From assembly GCA_018136815.1 (NCBI GenBank), contig CM030941.1, forward strand, positions 734,939 through 798,938: a stretch of DNA of 64,000 bases, given 5' to 3'. The position numbers were made by a program, and so were the translations under genes. Below are positions 50,133-60,564 of this stretch, in pieces. Within the stretch, counting starts at the first letter, position 1, and every line of letters begins with the position of its first letter. The notes below the pieces were generated by a model. The model did not search any database, was not told the origin of the DNA, and saw only the letters and a program-made list of their open reading frames with translations. The DNA comes from Isochrysis galbana. Lineage: Eukaryota > Haptophyta > Isochrysidales > Isochrysidaceae.

Positions 50133-51067
50133 ATGCAGCAGACGGAGGGCAACCCGTATGGTGGGTGGCCGGTGGATGCGCTGGGCGGGTGGTGTGTGGA
50201 GGAGGAGCTGCGGCTTCCCGAGTGGGAGGCCGCCCGCGAGGCCTTGTCTCAGCTGAGCCCGCGCCAGCGGTACCTCGAGTTGCGCTGCGGCGGCTACTAC
50301 ATCCAGAAGTGCACACCATTCCAGGGTATGCGTCTCATATTCCGGATGACATCTACTACTTCGTGATGGAACGTCTTGGGGCGAGTCTCGAAAAGTCTCA
50401 AATCATGTGCGCAGAGACGCTAGGATTTGTGGGTGAGCAGCTGGTGCGTGGGTTGAGGTCGATTCACAACAAAGGACTCGTGAACAAAGACATCAACCCT
50501 GAGAACCTGTGCTGGGGTCTCACGGAGAGTGGTGACGATGACCATACGCGAGTATGCATGATCGATCTAGGGATGCTTCAATACAGAGACGGGTACCAGT
50601 TTCTGGGATGCGATGAAGGCAAGCCGGACTTTACGGGCACCGGATACATGGCTGGGGACGGGTATTCTTACCGCGATGACTTGGAGGCGGTGGGCTTGAC
50701 GTTGGCGCACTTGCATGGGGTGAAATTGCCTTGGGCTGGACTGTACCCAATGACGCGCAAGGCTACAAAAAAAGAGATCTACAAGATACTCGATTTGAGA
50801 CGTGCCGACCCCGGGACGTACCTCAAGGATGGTCGTGTCGCAGCTGCGATAGCCGAGTACTTGCGGAGAATCCAACAGCTCGACGTGTCGACACCGATTG
50901 ATTATGATGCATTACTCGCTCCACTCATCGCATTGCGACCGACCCCCGCAGCCCTCTCTCTCCCTTCCTCCGTGCGCGACCCTGACCACTCTCACTCGTT
51001 CGACGACTACTCGCAGTTCCTTGCGAATTGGCTGGCGAGGTATTTCCGCACCCCGCGTCCTTCTTGA
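50133..51067 (+). CDS. casein kinase 1-like pseudokinase (frame of N-terminus unresolved)
   Basis: The 3' ~245 codons (50326-51067) encode a diverged CK1 C-lobe: IYYFVMERLGASLEK, LRSIHNKGLVNKDINPENL, MIDLGMLQYRDG, DFTGTGYMAGDGYSYRDDLEAVG, LPWAG. These align with [25 protein letters not shown] and LPWQG of CK1. The catalytic Asp (NKDINPEN) and metal Asp (DLG) persist. HRD has become NKD, and the following Lys is Asn. The glycine loop and VAIK Lys are absent, because only about 65 residues (MQQTEGNPYGGW...YYIQKCTPFQ from ATG 50133) precede the C-lobe. Those residues are in a different frame from the C-lobe, so an intron, a small indel or an error lies near 50270-50330. It is probably not an active kinase. 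Confidence 0.65.
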
Positions 51068-51150
51068 CCATCATCATCGACCCGCTCTCGTCCTGGACGC
51101 GGAATGCGACAGCCTCGGTCAGAGAGGTTGTCACGGACCCAAAGTGCAAA

Positions 51151-51452
51151 CGACGAGGGAGTCTCCCCGCTACACACCGCGATGCAAGCATCCTCCCATC
51201 CTTAAGGCCTCGTAACATCGTGTTTGCGTTACGGGTTTTACACGAGTTGGGAAGGAGGCCCGAGTGGGCGACATTCCCCAGGAAGTTGTTTGCCCCCCCC
51301 CCTTACCCCCGCACGCGGGAAGTTGTCAGATCTGGGCCCCTCGAAAAACAGCGCAACACTCTTCCTTGTCTCATTCGGAGAGTCGGACTAGGCAAGGTTT
51401 CTTCTGGGCTAGGAGTTGCATCGCGGTGTGTAGCGGGGAGGCTCCCTCGTCG
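51151..51452. repeat. 37-bp inverted repeat pair
   Basis: 51151-51187 (starting CGACGAGGGAGTCTCCCCG) and 51416-51452 are reverse complements with one mismatch, 228 bp apart. Together they could form a large hairpin. No gene lies in the loop. Confidence 0.85.
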
Positions 51453-51570
51453 TTTATCCAATGACATACTCCTCCCACTGAACAGTGGGGGGCCCTTAAG
51501 GACTCGTAACATCGTGTTTGTGTTTGTATTCTGTGTCTGTGCGTTTCGTTACGGGTTGTATTACCAAGGA
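51200..51570. repeat. direct repeat CTTAAGG-CTCGTAACATCG
   Basis: CTTAAGGCCTCGTAACATCG (51201-51220) recurs as CTTAAGGACTCGTAACATCG (51495-51514). Both lead to a GTTACGGGTT motif, the second after a TTTGTGTTTGTATTC insertion. The arrangement overlaps the inverted repeat and looks like a mobile-element relic. Confidence 0.65.
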
Positions 51571-52812
51571 AAGAACTAGTAATGCACAAATAAGCGCCGC
51601 CAACCATGAGATGGCTGATATCTACACGCACCCACCTGAAGACAAGGGCTGGTGGGATGGGTATACGGGCCAGAAGGTGGTCCTCCTGGATGACTTTCGC
51701 GGCTACCTGCGAGGGAACCGGGGAGGAAGGGAAGAGAGGGAAGGGAGCGAGGAGCGGGGCGGGAAAAGGGGAGGGGGCGCTCTTAGAATAGAGTGCACCG
51801 CATGGTGAGGAGAGTGTTCCCGAGACACGCTCCAAGAATAGAGCGTGTCGCGTGGAATGCTCCCCCTTTCCCGCAACAAATAGTTTTTTCGTCCCATATT
51901 CATTTTCATATTCCCATATTCGACGGTCGACGGAACGTGTGACCTTGGTGAGCGTGATGGTGGCGCGGATCGCCGCTCTTGCGTATGTTGGAAGGTGTAA
52001 TTTCCACCCTTTTGTTGAGGTGTATTGTGTGGGATGTTTCGACTGCCTCGCGGGAGGCGCCACGCGCAAACGCAGCCTAGCCCTAGCTAGCTCGTCTCAC
52101 GTGTAGAGGTGGTGGTGAGGCTCTCTTGTCTCTTGTCTAGAATGTTGTGTTGCGGGTCCCCCCCACCCACTAGGGAGGATTCTTGTCGGACTGCACAGAG
52201 AGTGCTGTACTGTGCGTTCGGCCCCCATGGGAGCACAATGGGCAGTGTACCGCAAGCGGAGGGGTGGTAAAAATGGCAGCATGACACCACGGATGAAGTT
52301 TCAAGTTTTGCAACACGGCTACGAGCTACGAGCACAATGGATGGTGACTGATAGAACACGATGCAAAATCACAATGCGCACTTACTAAACTGGGGGTCAA
52401 AAGGCGACGCCATCAAAATACGTCGAGCAAGACAAAAACGGTCAAGGATTGATGGGGCGACGTCACTGAAAAACAAGGCAGCCACTAGTCCTCTAGTGCC
52501 ACGCCTTGCACTTTGAAGGGTTCCTTCAAGAAAGCACATTGAGAGCGCTATTGAGAGCGCTCCACATGAGTTGTACGTGTAGCGCCATCACGAGATACAA
52601 CCTGCCAACTGCCCTACGGGTGTGGGGAAAAGACGATGGTGTGCGTTGATGTCCAGGCGAGCCGTACTTGTCATGAAATAAGGATTTGAATGTTGATACA
52701 ACGTTGCCGAAATGCAAATTTTGGGGTGGCCGAGAAACACTTCTTAGCCCATTTGTGGGTTGCAGGATCCAGCCAAGACACAAGCGGTCCCATAAATCTT
52801 TGCGTGCGTCGA
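51571..52812. other. 1.2 kb region without a supported gene
   Basis: 51700-51790 is purine-rich. No frame on either strand shows protein-like features, and no repeat shared with other parts of the window was found. Confidence 0.35.
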
Positions 52813-54078
52813 TTACATCGGGCGCGGGTGCGGCATACTTCGCATCAATGACTGGGTCAACATTTGTTGCATGACAGGCGATATCACGGGTGAGGGTTGA
52901 GACGTTTGTACCATATGCATCTGAGGTGTCATGTGCTGCATGCACGAGGCATGCTCCATGGCCTGGTCATGCGAAAGCTGCATGTACGGCGACATCTGCA
53001 TGAAAGGCTGCACCTGCGTGGTGCTCATCATCGGACTCATGTCTGGCATTTGGACCATATGGTGAATTGGTGTTGGCCTTTGGATCGATGACGGCTGTGC
53101 CGGAGCTTGAATGATCTGCATCTGTGGCGCTTGCTGAACATGTGACGTTGACGGCGAGGTCATGAGCTGATGATGTATTGGGTGAGCATTATGTTGCATT
53201 TGCCAGGAATGTTGATGGATGGCCGCCGGGTGCATTGGATGCATGGCTGTCTGAGACAAGCTCATTTGACCGCATTGCGAGACCTGACCATAGTCGACTG
53301 ACGGCGAAGAAATCGCCTGGGTGAAGAGTGGCGCGGCTTGCGTGTGGGTCTTTCGAAGTTGCTGCGGTGGCTGCGACGGCGACGGCGGAGGCTGCGGCTG
53401 TGGCTGCGCCTGCTTTTGCGTATGCGCTCGTGCATCTGTCTTTGGAGCATCTTGCCCATCTCGGGCCGCTGAAGCCTCGGCGGGTGCGTTGATTTGAAGC
53501 TGCGTACCGTTCGTGAGTAAACTTTCGCGCTCTTTGGCCTTCGAACCCGGCGGTCTCCGCTTTCCAGCCACGTTACCGACACAGTTGGCGCAGTATCCGG
53601 ACTTATAACAGTACTTAGCACAGCCAGGCTTCGAGCCGCTCCGAACTCGTCCTTCTGCACCATCTCGCCCACGCTTACGGATGTATTGTGGCCGCTGAAT
53701 GCCAAGCGCAAGACCCGAGGTGGACGAGGCGAGAGACGCAAGGAGCGCCGCGCCGCTTCCGGTGCTGGGTGTCATCTCTTCGGCACTGGGTCCAGTCACC
53801 ATCGGGTAGCTTATGCCGTTGCCCATTGTTGTTGAGTAGAGGCTGTCGCCCACGCCGCAGCGCGTGGTGGGCTGGCGACCGAAGTCACAACCAAGCATAC
53901 TGCCGTAGCTACACTGGCTGGGTACGAGGACCGGCGTGCACGGCTGCGTCGAGGGGCTGAGTGTGTCGGCAGCGCAGGCGGGTGCTGCGACCATCATCGT
54001 CGGCACTCCCTGAGGAGAGTAATAGACGTGCGGGTGATTTGAGATGTTGGCGAGGGAAATCTGCGTCGTGTCGACCAT
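52813..54078 (-). CDS. Met/Gln/His/Pro-rich protein with small Cys-rich motif (putative transcription regulator)
   Basis: The product is 421 aa, single exon. The central segment KRGRDGAEGRVRSGSKPGCAKYCYKSGYCANCVGN is basic with four closely spaced Cys. It resembles half of a CXC (tesmin/CRC) cysteine repeat, but it is single and shorter, so the match is tentative. The C-terminal ~180 residues are an array of MQ, MH, HP and QP dipeptides (MHPMHPAAIHQHSWQMQHNAHPIHH), typical of low-complexity activation or condensate-forming regions. A nuclear role is inferred from the basic/Cys block only. The ATG at 54078 is the first Met. Confidence 0.65.
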   Translation of the reverse strand: MVDTTQISLANISNHPHVYYSPQGVPTMMVAAPACAADTLSPSTQPCTPVLVPSQCSYGSMLGCDFGRQPTTRCGVGDSLYSTTMGNGISYPMVTGPSAEEMTPSTGSGAALLASLASSTSGLALGIQRPQYIRKRGRDGAEGRVRSGSKPGCAKYCYKSGYCANCVGNVAGKRRPPGSKAKERESLLTNGTQLQINAPAEASAARDGQDAPKTDARAHTQKQAQPQPQPPPSPSQPPQQLRKTHTQAAPLFTQAISSPSVDYGQVSQCGQMSLSQTAMHPMHPAAIHQHSWQMQHNAHPIHHQLMTSPSTSHVQQAPQMQIIQAPAQPSSIQRPTPIHHMVQMPDMSPMMSTTQVQPFMQMSPYMQLSHDQAMEHASCMQHMTPQMHMVQTSQPSPVISPVMQQMLTQSLMRSMPHPRPM

Positions 54079-55160
54079 TCCGGCACCCTGGCCCGCACGA
54101 GCGTGCGCACACGCCTCCGCTGCTCTCGTCCCGCTTTCAAGAATGTGCTCTAGCTCTCTCTCTCAGCGTGGTGGATGAGGGAGGAGGGCGAGGAGAGAGC
54201 GCGAGGCAACCCGGAGGGTGCCAAGAGAAGACCGGGACGATACATTTACATAATGTATGGAGCCCTGTTTCTTTTGTCTCTCGGGGTGCTGACGAGGCTC
54301 CTGTAAAGTAGATTCAAGGCAGCTCCGGCAATGGGAAAGTTCTCTCTCTCTCTCTCTCCTCGCCCCACAGCCGAGGCCTGACCCCACAGTTTCTCTCCTC
54401 TTTTTACTCGATGAGGGAGGAGTCCAGTTTGACCGCTCAGTGCACCCGCGAGTAAGAGATGTGCGGAGGCCCTTTCAGAAGAGTTTGAGCGAAGGGAGTG
54501 GAGTGGAGTGATCGAGAAGCTCGTCCCCCACCTAGGAGAAAGGTCCGTGCTGAGTTTAGCGAAGAAAGTGGAGGTGAGATGGGGGAGAGCGAGCAGCGAG
54601 ATGGGGGCGACGGGGAGAGAGCGCGGGGGAGCTGAGAGGCAGGACCTCGTTCGTTCCAATAGAAGAGAATCGGATCCCGGCTCGATTTTCACGATGAAGC
54701 GAGCGCCACTCCTATCTCCGAGGGAGCGAGGTGCACCAGCCCGGTGAGATTGGATCGAGCTTGGAGCAGCCCCGCATCTCAGCAACGAGATTATGCTTGC
54801 TTTTATACGTGTGACGACTGAGATCCGTTGAGCTCTCAATCTCCCTCCGCTCCTCGCGCCGGAGGCTTCCATGCGTCGGCGGACCGGCGATGACGCGCTT
54901 TTGGCGACTAAGCAGTGGTGCACACATCTGAGAAATGCGCGGTACGCGATACCAGTATCCAGTATCGACTACTCATGACATCTGACGGTAAAGGTATAAA
55001 GGCGAAAATTAATCGCGTTATTAATAATATCTACCTCCAATGGCCAATGGACCTTTTAGGGTAGATTTGAATTGCGCAGAATCCTTTTAGGGTATGTGAC
55101 ATCGAATGGAAGGGTGCCCCCCACCGCGGTGGGGCCACTCGGGGGTACGAGCGGGACGTC
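54079..55160. other. upstream and intergenic region, no gene seen
   Basis: A CT microsatellite lies at 54341-54360. Long minus-strand frames (54246-54923) are Ser/Arg/Leu-rich and look like translated leader sequence. Nothing is recognisable at 54930-55160. Confidence 0.4.
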
Positions 55161-55164
55161 TCCC

Positions 55165-55490
55165 CTCCCCCTGCGGTATACCCCGTTCCCTCCCCTTGCG
55201 GTACACACCGCACACCGCCCCCCCCCCCCCCCGCGGTATACCCCCTCCCCTCCCCCCGAGTCACGTGACCCCCTCCTTCCTCTCCTCCACCGCCCCCCCC
55301 GGCGGTATACCCCGTCCCCTCCCCTGGCGGCATACCCTCCCCGCGGTATACCCCTCCCCCCACCTCTCGGTACACCCCCTCTCCCCCTCTCGGTACACTT
55401 CCCCGGGGTCACGTGACCCCCTCTCCTCCACCGCCCCCCCCCGGTGGTATACCCCATCCCCACCCCCTCTCGGTACACCCCCCTGACGAA
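55165..55490. repeat. minisatellite of CGGTATACCCC units
   Basis: About ten imperfect units of CGGTA(T/C)ACCCC are separated by C-rich spacers, with two GTCACGTGACCCC insertions (near 55259 and 55408). Read on the minus strand it gives a Gly/Arg-rich peptide (GVYRG, RWRRG) extending an open frame from 55730. I regard that as a by-product of the repeat. Confidence 0.8.
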
Positions 55491-55499
55491 TTGGGATGG

Positions 55500-56520
55500 C
55501 CCATAGGGTTTTCTTTTTCTTCCCCTCCCCACCCCTAACAGTCTTTCTACGCGCGGACTGCGAGTGAAGCCGAGACGAGGGGGCGGCTCAAGCTCGGGAT
55601 CGAGGGGCGGCAACGGAACCGAAGTCGACATTGCCGGCGGCGACTCGCCGTGAGCTTGGTAGGATGAGAGATCGTCCGCGATGGGGACGAGCGGCGAGTC
55701 ATCCGCCTGAGGCGAGTCGGCGGAGATCATAGCGACTAGCGGTGCCGAAGGGAGAAGGGAGGGCCCAGCGCGCTAGCGCGCTAGCCAAAAACAAAAAAAT
55801 TAGACGACATATTTTGGGGATGTTTGGGCAGCCTCCCAGGATATAAACGGGACATCGTCGCGGAATATTTGGGCAGATTCTTCGGAATATTTCTGCCTGG
55901 CCCTACCCGTTGCAGTAGCTCTGGGTCTCGCTCAACCTCAAGGGCCGGGTGCCAAGGCGTTGGACCCCCACCGCCCTCGCACGTCGTCAAGAGTCTCGTT
56001 GGGCGTTGGGCGGCCCGGTGCCGGCTGCAGCTGCAGGTTGGACTTGCCTCGGTGGCCAAGAGCGGCGTGCCGAGTGCACACGCCGAGGCGATGCAGAGCG
56101 TGCTCTGGCACCTCACTCTCTCACTCTCGACGAGGTCCTTGCGCTCAGATGCGCCTCCTCGGCTCACTGCTGGCTCGTAGATGCCACGCCCGTGGGCTCG
56201 ATGCTCCGCATTGCCGTAGTCCCTTCCGAACAGGGCGCCTTCTGGCTTCAGGCGCTCCCTCCTTCGCGCGGCGTTGGCGCCGCCTTGGGAGGGCACGCCG
56301 TACTGAGCTACAACTCGTGCCCCACCTTCACCGTGGATGGTGGATGGCAGGTCCCCGCCGTCTGGTAGCCGCACGCGCTGTTCAAAGTATGCGCTAAGGG
56401 GAGCGTCAACATTTCATGTGGATCCCCTCATCCGCAACAAGACTTTATGTTTATGTGGTGTGTATGTGTATGACAAGCAGTTGGAAGTGTGCTTGCAAAG
56501 CGTGCGTGGTTGGGCGCGGG
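55500..56520. other. region with possible hAT relic, no supported gene
   Basis: 55795-55890 contains ACATATTTTGGGG, GATGTTTGGGCAG and GAATATTTGGGCAG, similar to the subterminal CATATTTGGGC repeats of the hAT element at 4414. Overlapping frames at 55824-56397 are open on both strands but show no family signature. Confidence 0.35.
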
Positions 56521-56527
56521 CAAAAAA

Positions 56528-56735
56528 AAAACCTTTTAATATTCTCGCCTCCCCCGTGGCACTGACTCGCATATTCGTAGCCACGCCCCCTTCCCTTCCT
56601 CACCCTCATTCCCCGCCTTGCGGCAACTCCCCTCGTGCTCTACTTAGGGGCTCGGGATATGTGGGGGGTCCGAGCGGAGCTGTGTGCACTTGTCCTCAGC
56701 GGCGTGTTCTCCGCTCCCTCCTGTGCCACTGAGTG
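56528..56735 (+). mobile_element. retroelement head (copy D), truncated
   Basis: An A-rich tract followed by ACCTTTTAATATTCTCGCC matches the start of unit 1 (20234) and copy A. The block CCTTGCGGCAACTCCCC / CGTGCTCTACTTAGGGG corresponds to copy E. No stem-loop or ATG follows. Confidence 0.55.
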
Positions 56736-56883
56736 ACCCGTTTGTTTTTATAGTTGTTCCATGGCCCCTTGGCTTAGTGTGCGCGGCGTTCCTCTTAGAT
56801 GACCTATAGTGATCGATCGCGTTCTTAGATGGTAAGTTTCCCCGGGCCGACGCTTCATGTTATGCGAGTCTTTCAGCGAGCCT

Positions 56884-58135
56884 GGTAAGAGTTTCGCGCC
56901 GGACCCCCCCAAGTTTCGCGCAAAAGTTTTGCAAAGTTTCGCACTAATTCACCCAAGTTTCGCAATAAGTTTCGCAAGTTTCGCGTCTTTTTCGAGGAGT
57001 TGTATGTTGTATGTACGATGTACGTACATGCAATTTTAAATGTAGTTGTAGTTGGTTGCTGGGGCGCCATGATGCCCCGTACGCCCGCCCCCGGGCTCTG
57101 CCAGGGTGCCAGGGTCTTTGCAAGGCCTGCGGGGATATCTTCACCCGCGCCTTCAAGTCGCGTTCCGTCAAAAGAGGGCCAGGTTATTTGTTTTCTTTTT
57201 GGTGTCGACGCACGTGCTGCGTAACGAAACATCTCTTATATGGCTACTTTACGTGAATGTGGGCCTTAGGGGGAAAAGTTGACATGCGCACACACGGCGC
57301 CCCCGCAGGGGGGGGCGATGCACATCGCGCCGTGCCCATAATTACAAGTAATCACAATCGAAAAGCGCCGACACGGCGCCCTCCGGGGGACACGCGTCGC
57401 GGGAAGCAGGGAATGTTACGCTAGTCTACATCTAATTTTAAAATAACAACTGTGGACATTCGATCGCTCAATTCGACTCATGTCCCACAATTGACGGAAC
57501 GACACCTTCACCCGCGTCTGCGAGTGACACACTTGGTTGTAGCCACCCCGGAAATCAGCCGGGAAACGAGACGATAGCGGCACAAGTCACAAGTCACAAG
57601 GCACAACTAAGAACTAAGTGCGCACCCAGGACAATCCCGACACGAGGAGGGAACCAAAACGACACAAGTATACGAGCACGGCGCACAAAATACCTCGATA
57701 GGTAGGGCAACGACATCTATAGATAGTCTATAGCGCATAACGAAAGGCCTCCCTCGAACTCGCACTCCGAGCCGGGCCCATGGTAGCAGAGCACCTGAGC
57801 ACTTGGGCCGCACCCCCAAAACCAAAGTAAAAAGAACGAGGGGGGGAAGGTAAGAGGGCGAAGGAAAGGGAAGTAAGGGCGATGACGAACGGGAGACAGA
57901 AAGAGGATGCCAGTCTAGCAATAGGTGTTAGCGTTAGCCCTGAATCTTCAGATTTTTTTTCCGCTCCTCGTTACTTGCCTCTCGCCAGCGGCCAGCGGCG
58001 ACCGTAAACGTAACGTCGTAACGGTAAGTTTCGCGGAGTTTCGCATACGGGCAATTTTGGGGCCCAAGTTTCGCGAAAGTTTCAGGGCCAAAAAAGTGAC
58101 CCAAGTTTCGCGATGAGTTTCGCGAAACTCTTACC
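56884..58135. mobile_element. non-autonomous TIR element with AAGTTTCGCG arrays
   Basis: The left end GGTAAGAGTTTCGCG (56884-56898) is the exact reverse complement of the right end (58121-58135). Direct repeats of AAGTTTCGC(G/A) fill both subterminal zones (56905-56990 and 58022-58120), as in hAT-type elements. There is no transposase. It hosts the nested element at 57150-57505 and sits against a retroelement head at 58142. The target duplication is not clear. Confidence 0.6.
57150..57505. mobile_element. small TIR element (MITE-like) with 11-bp flanking repeat
   Basis: The ends AAGTCGCGTTCCGTCAAAAG (left) and the complement of GTGTCGTTCCGTCAATTG (right) match the termini of the 36067-38890 unit. 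CTTCACCCGCG flanks both sides (57139-57149 and 57506-57516), an 11-bp target duplication compatible with Mutator-like elements. Internally it shares the GAAACATCTCTTATATGGC and CACGGCGCC blocks with the larger unit. There is no coding capacity. Confidence 0.75.
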
Positions 58136-58141
58136 CGGCCC

Positions 58142-58400
58142 TAGGCGCGCTCCATGGCGACCAACTATAAAGTTAGTTGTGGGCGCGGGCAAAAAGGGGG
58201 GTCGGTCAAAAAGGGGGGCGGAGGGGGGTGCTTTGCCAATAGAGGTTATATACCCACTTTGTGGGGGCATTTGTCAAAAAAACAACCAAACCTGAGGCTG
58301 CAACCTCTGGTTTCAGTCTCAGTCCATGAACCATGAATCCGTGACATGGTGAGGGTGAGGGCACGAGGCGCCTCCCCATTGACCATTGACCCCTATTATA
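58142..58400 (-). mobile_element. retroelement head (minus strand), truncated after the start codon
   Basis: On the minus strand, a GGGTATATAACCTC TATA-like segment and a CCCCCTTTTTGACCGACC block lead to the stem-loop CAACTAACTTTATAGTTG (58179-58162), then GTCGCC, then ATGGAGCGCG. The copy is cut at 58135 by the end of the 56884 element. The upstream part matches 38930-39240. Confidence 0.6.
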
Positions 58401-58500
58401 AAATAAGTTGAGTGTGTGTTGAAGATATAGTGGCCCCGTGCATCATGCCTTAAATTCTTTATGTGCAGCGCGCTTCATCATGGCTTCATCATGTGTTACT

Positions 58501-58527
58501 CGCCATATAGTAGTAGTAGTAGTAGTA
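58501..58527. repeat. (TAG)n microsatellite
   Basis: About eight TAG units between non-coding flanks. Confidence 0.85.
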
Positions 58528-58624
58528 CATAAACGTGCGCATGAGGTATTGTGCACGTGTAGCACATGCCGATGTATGCTCGCACCCGGCAGCCACGATG
58601 ACTCGCCCTGACTGTACGAAATGA

Positions 58625-59257
58625 TCATTCAGAATACGGTGGGGCCGGTGGCAATCCAAGGAGCCTCACCACAGTCTGCAGCGCGGCCTGCGTCGCGACA
58701 ACCTCAGACTTTGCCTCCAAGAGGTTCGCCTCAATTTGCTCTTTGGAGCCGTTCGGATTCTCGATACCACTCCAAGACGAGGTGTATGCCATGGTGCTAC
58801 TCATCTGCTGCTTGGCAATGTACAAGTCAACCGCGTTGCCATACTCTTCTTGCCCTTCGTCGGCCACAAGCGGTGTCGCCCGGATCATCAACTTGTCTGC
58901 CTTAAACAATGGATCAAGTGTGGACGAGGCGCCAATGTACTTCTGCACCTTGAGGGGGGTCTTGTAGCAGGTATTCTGATTTTGAGTACGTACCACTTGC
59001 GCATCTTCCAGCGCGCCGCCCGCGGAAATGCCCCCACACACGGTGGTCAGGCGATCCCAGTTGCCGAGCAAATAATCAACACGTGCCAAGCCAGCCGGCA
59101 GGCGCGAGAGCTCCTCTTGAGTGGGCACCGGAGCCGCGAGCGCTGTCGGAGTGGAGAGTATTGGAGTAAAATGCAACTGTCCCGTTACGACGAACAGCGC
59201 AACGAGGGAGGCGGCGGAGGATCGCAAGGCTTCGCCGAGTGGCAAGGGTAACCGCAT
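58625..59257 (-). CDS. thylakoid-lumen type plastid protein precursor
   Basis: The product is 210 aa. The N-terminus MRLPLPLGEALRSSAASLVALFVVTGQLHF...TALAAPVP has a hydrophobic stretch ending in an A-x-A-type site (ALAAP), like a lumenal transfer peptide. The mature part (LSRLPAGLARVDYLLGNWDRLTTVCGG, DPLFKADKLMIRATPL, EYGNAVDLYIAKQQMSSTMAYTSSW, IENPNG) looks like a helical PsbQ-like or related lumenal protein of algae. I infer that family and cannot prove it. A stromal or ER-targeting part may be encoded by an unseen upstream exon. A MITE begins only 55 bp upstream of the start. Confidence 0.65.
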   Translation of the reverse strand: MRLPLPLGEALRSSAASLVALFVVTGQLHFTPILSTPTALAAPVPTQEELSRLPAGLARVDYLLGNWDRLTTVCGGISAGGALEDAQVVRTQNQNTCYKTPLKVQKYIGASSTLDPLFKADKLMIRATPLVADEGQEEYGNAVDLYIAKQQMSSTMAYTSSWSGIENPNGSKEQIEANLLEAKSEVVATQAALQTVVRLLGLPPAPPYSE

Positions 59258-59311
59258 CGCCGTCGAGCGCCGCAGCGCTCACTCCCCCTGCCTTCGCTCC
59301 CTTAGCGCGTC

Positions 59312-59594
59312 GTACAAGTAGGTGGTAAAAATAATACGCGCGTTCACTTTTTTAGGGGGGGTGAGTATGTAGTTGACGGGTGTTCATTGTCGCGCGCCTT
59401 GAGTTGGGTGTGTTCGCGGCACAGCCGCGAGGTGTTGAGCGCCGCGTGTACGCGGCGCGAGGAAAATTATCAGTGTTTTTCACAGTGTTCACTTTGGGGG
59501 TCAAGGGAGTAGTAGGTAGTTGACTATGTTCAAACGGTCAAAAAGTTTGAGTTGCGTTCGCGTTCGACTATTTTTTGTACCACCTACTTGTACC
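59312..59594. mobile_element. MITE with 20-bp TIRs in the lumenal-gene promoter
   Basis: 59312-59331 (GTACAAGTAGGTGGTAAAAA) and 59575-59594 are inverted repeats with one mismatch. The unit is 283 bp. The interior has GTAGTTGAC repeats and a CGCGAGG / GCCGCG stem. The outermost GTAC may be the target site. There is no coding capacity. Confidence 0.75.
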
Positions 59595-60564
59595 CGAAGT
59601 GCCTCCGCTTGGTTAGACGTCAGGAGCTTAGGAGGTAGTAGTAGTAGGGGGGGGTGTTATCAATACATAAACATGGAGTACTTCCACGACAAAAAAATAT
59701 TCTTGAAGGTGACCGCTACGCTACTACTTGCAATCCCATCTATCGGGGTCCCCGTCCGACATCGCCCTTGCCCCACCCCCACTCTCTTTCCCGCTCCCCC
59801 CCTCTTTTCTTTGGTTTCGGGGGGGGTCGACATCACCAGCCACCAGCTGACCCGGTCCAAATAAGATAATAAGATCAAGATCTTGTGGTTCTATCCACAG
59901 CAATACACAATACACAATACATTTTCCCTATGCTTTTGTAGGGACATGTCATGGTTGAACGTGCTACGGGCTACGTAAGTAAAACTTAAAGTAACGCAAA
60001 AGCTAAAGACGCTAACCGCTAAAATCGCCAAGGGCCCTTTTGCCAAGGGCTCGAGAACTCAAATTCGACGACCCGCGACCCGCGACCGGGGGCCGGGGGC
60101 CGGGGGCGCCACTGTCGCATCCGCGATCGACCTTTTCGTTTAAGAAGTCGTCTACGTTTCTATGCCCCTCTTTGTAGGCTAGGAGGCTAGGAGGCAGCGT
60201 TGGAGAATCTTCCGTCTACCTTCTGCCCCTCTACCTTGTGCGCCCTCGCCTACTTTGTCGCCTCGCCTACCTTCGTCGCCTGCTTTGCCCCTCGCTTGGT
60301 TTACCTCCTTGCGTGTCCCTAGCGTTTTTAGGTTCTGTCGCACGTTTAGGTATCGCAGGTACCCGTTGGTCGTTTGCAATGCCCAAAGTCATTCCCAATC
60401 TACTCTATTGCTATTGCTATTGCTATTGGTCCAGAGGAAAGCTCCCAGGAGGCCAGGAGCCACGCGCGCAACATAGAGTAAAATCTGTTGTCTAGCCGTC
60501 CGATCACGAGAGAGAGGCGAGCCGGCGGCGGACAGCGAGCGACAGTGACCCGACGGTCATCTCT
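59595..60564. other. intergenic, upstream of the TrmO-like gene
   Basis: It contains a TAGTAGTAG patch (59636-59646), GGGGGCC repeats (60085-60105), a TGTCGCATCCGCGATCGACC motif (60113) also seen near 61811 and at the start of the solo LTR, and a CTATTG hexamer repeat (60399-60430). No gene. Confidence 0.4.

Noticed and set aside
54246-54923. 225-aa minus-strand open frame upstream of the Cys-motif protein
   Set aside because: Ser/Arg/Leu-rich with a CT-microsatellite-encoded stretch. It looks like leader sequence rather than a protein.
55056-55730. Gly/Arg-rich minus-strand protein with GVYRG repeats
   Set aside because: The repeats come directly from the CGGTATACC minisatellite, and frame openness is explained by the C-rich unit. 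The N-terminal 90 residues show no family.
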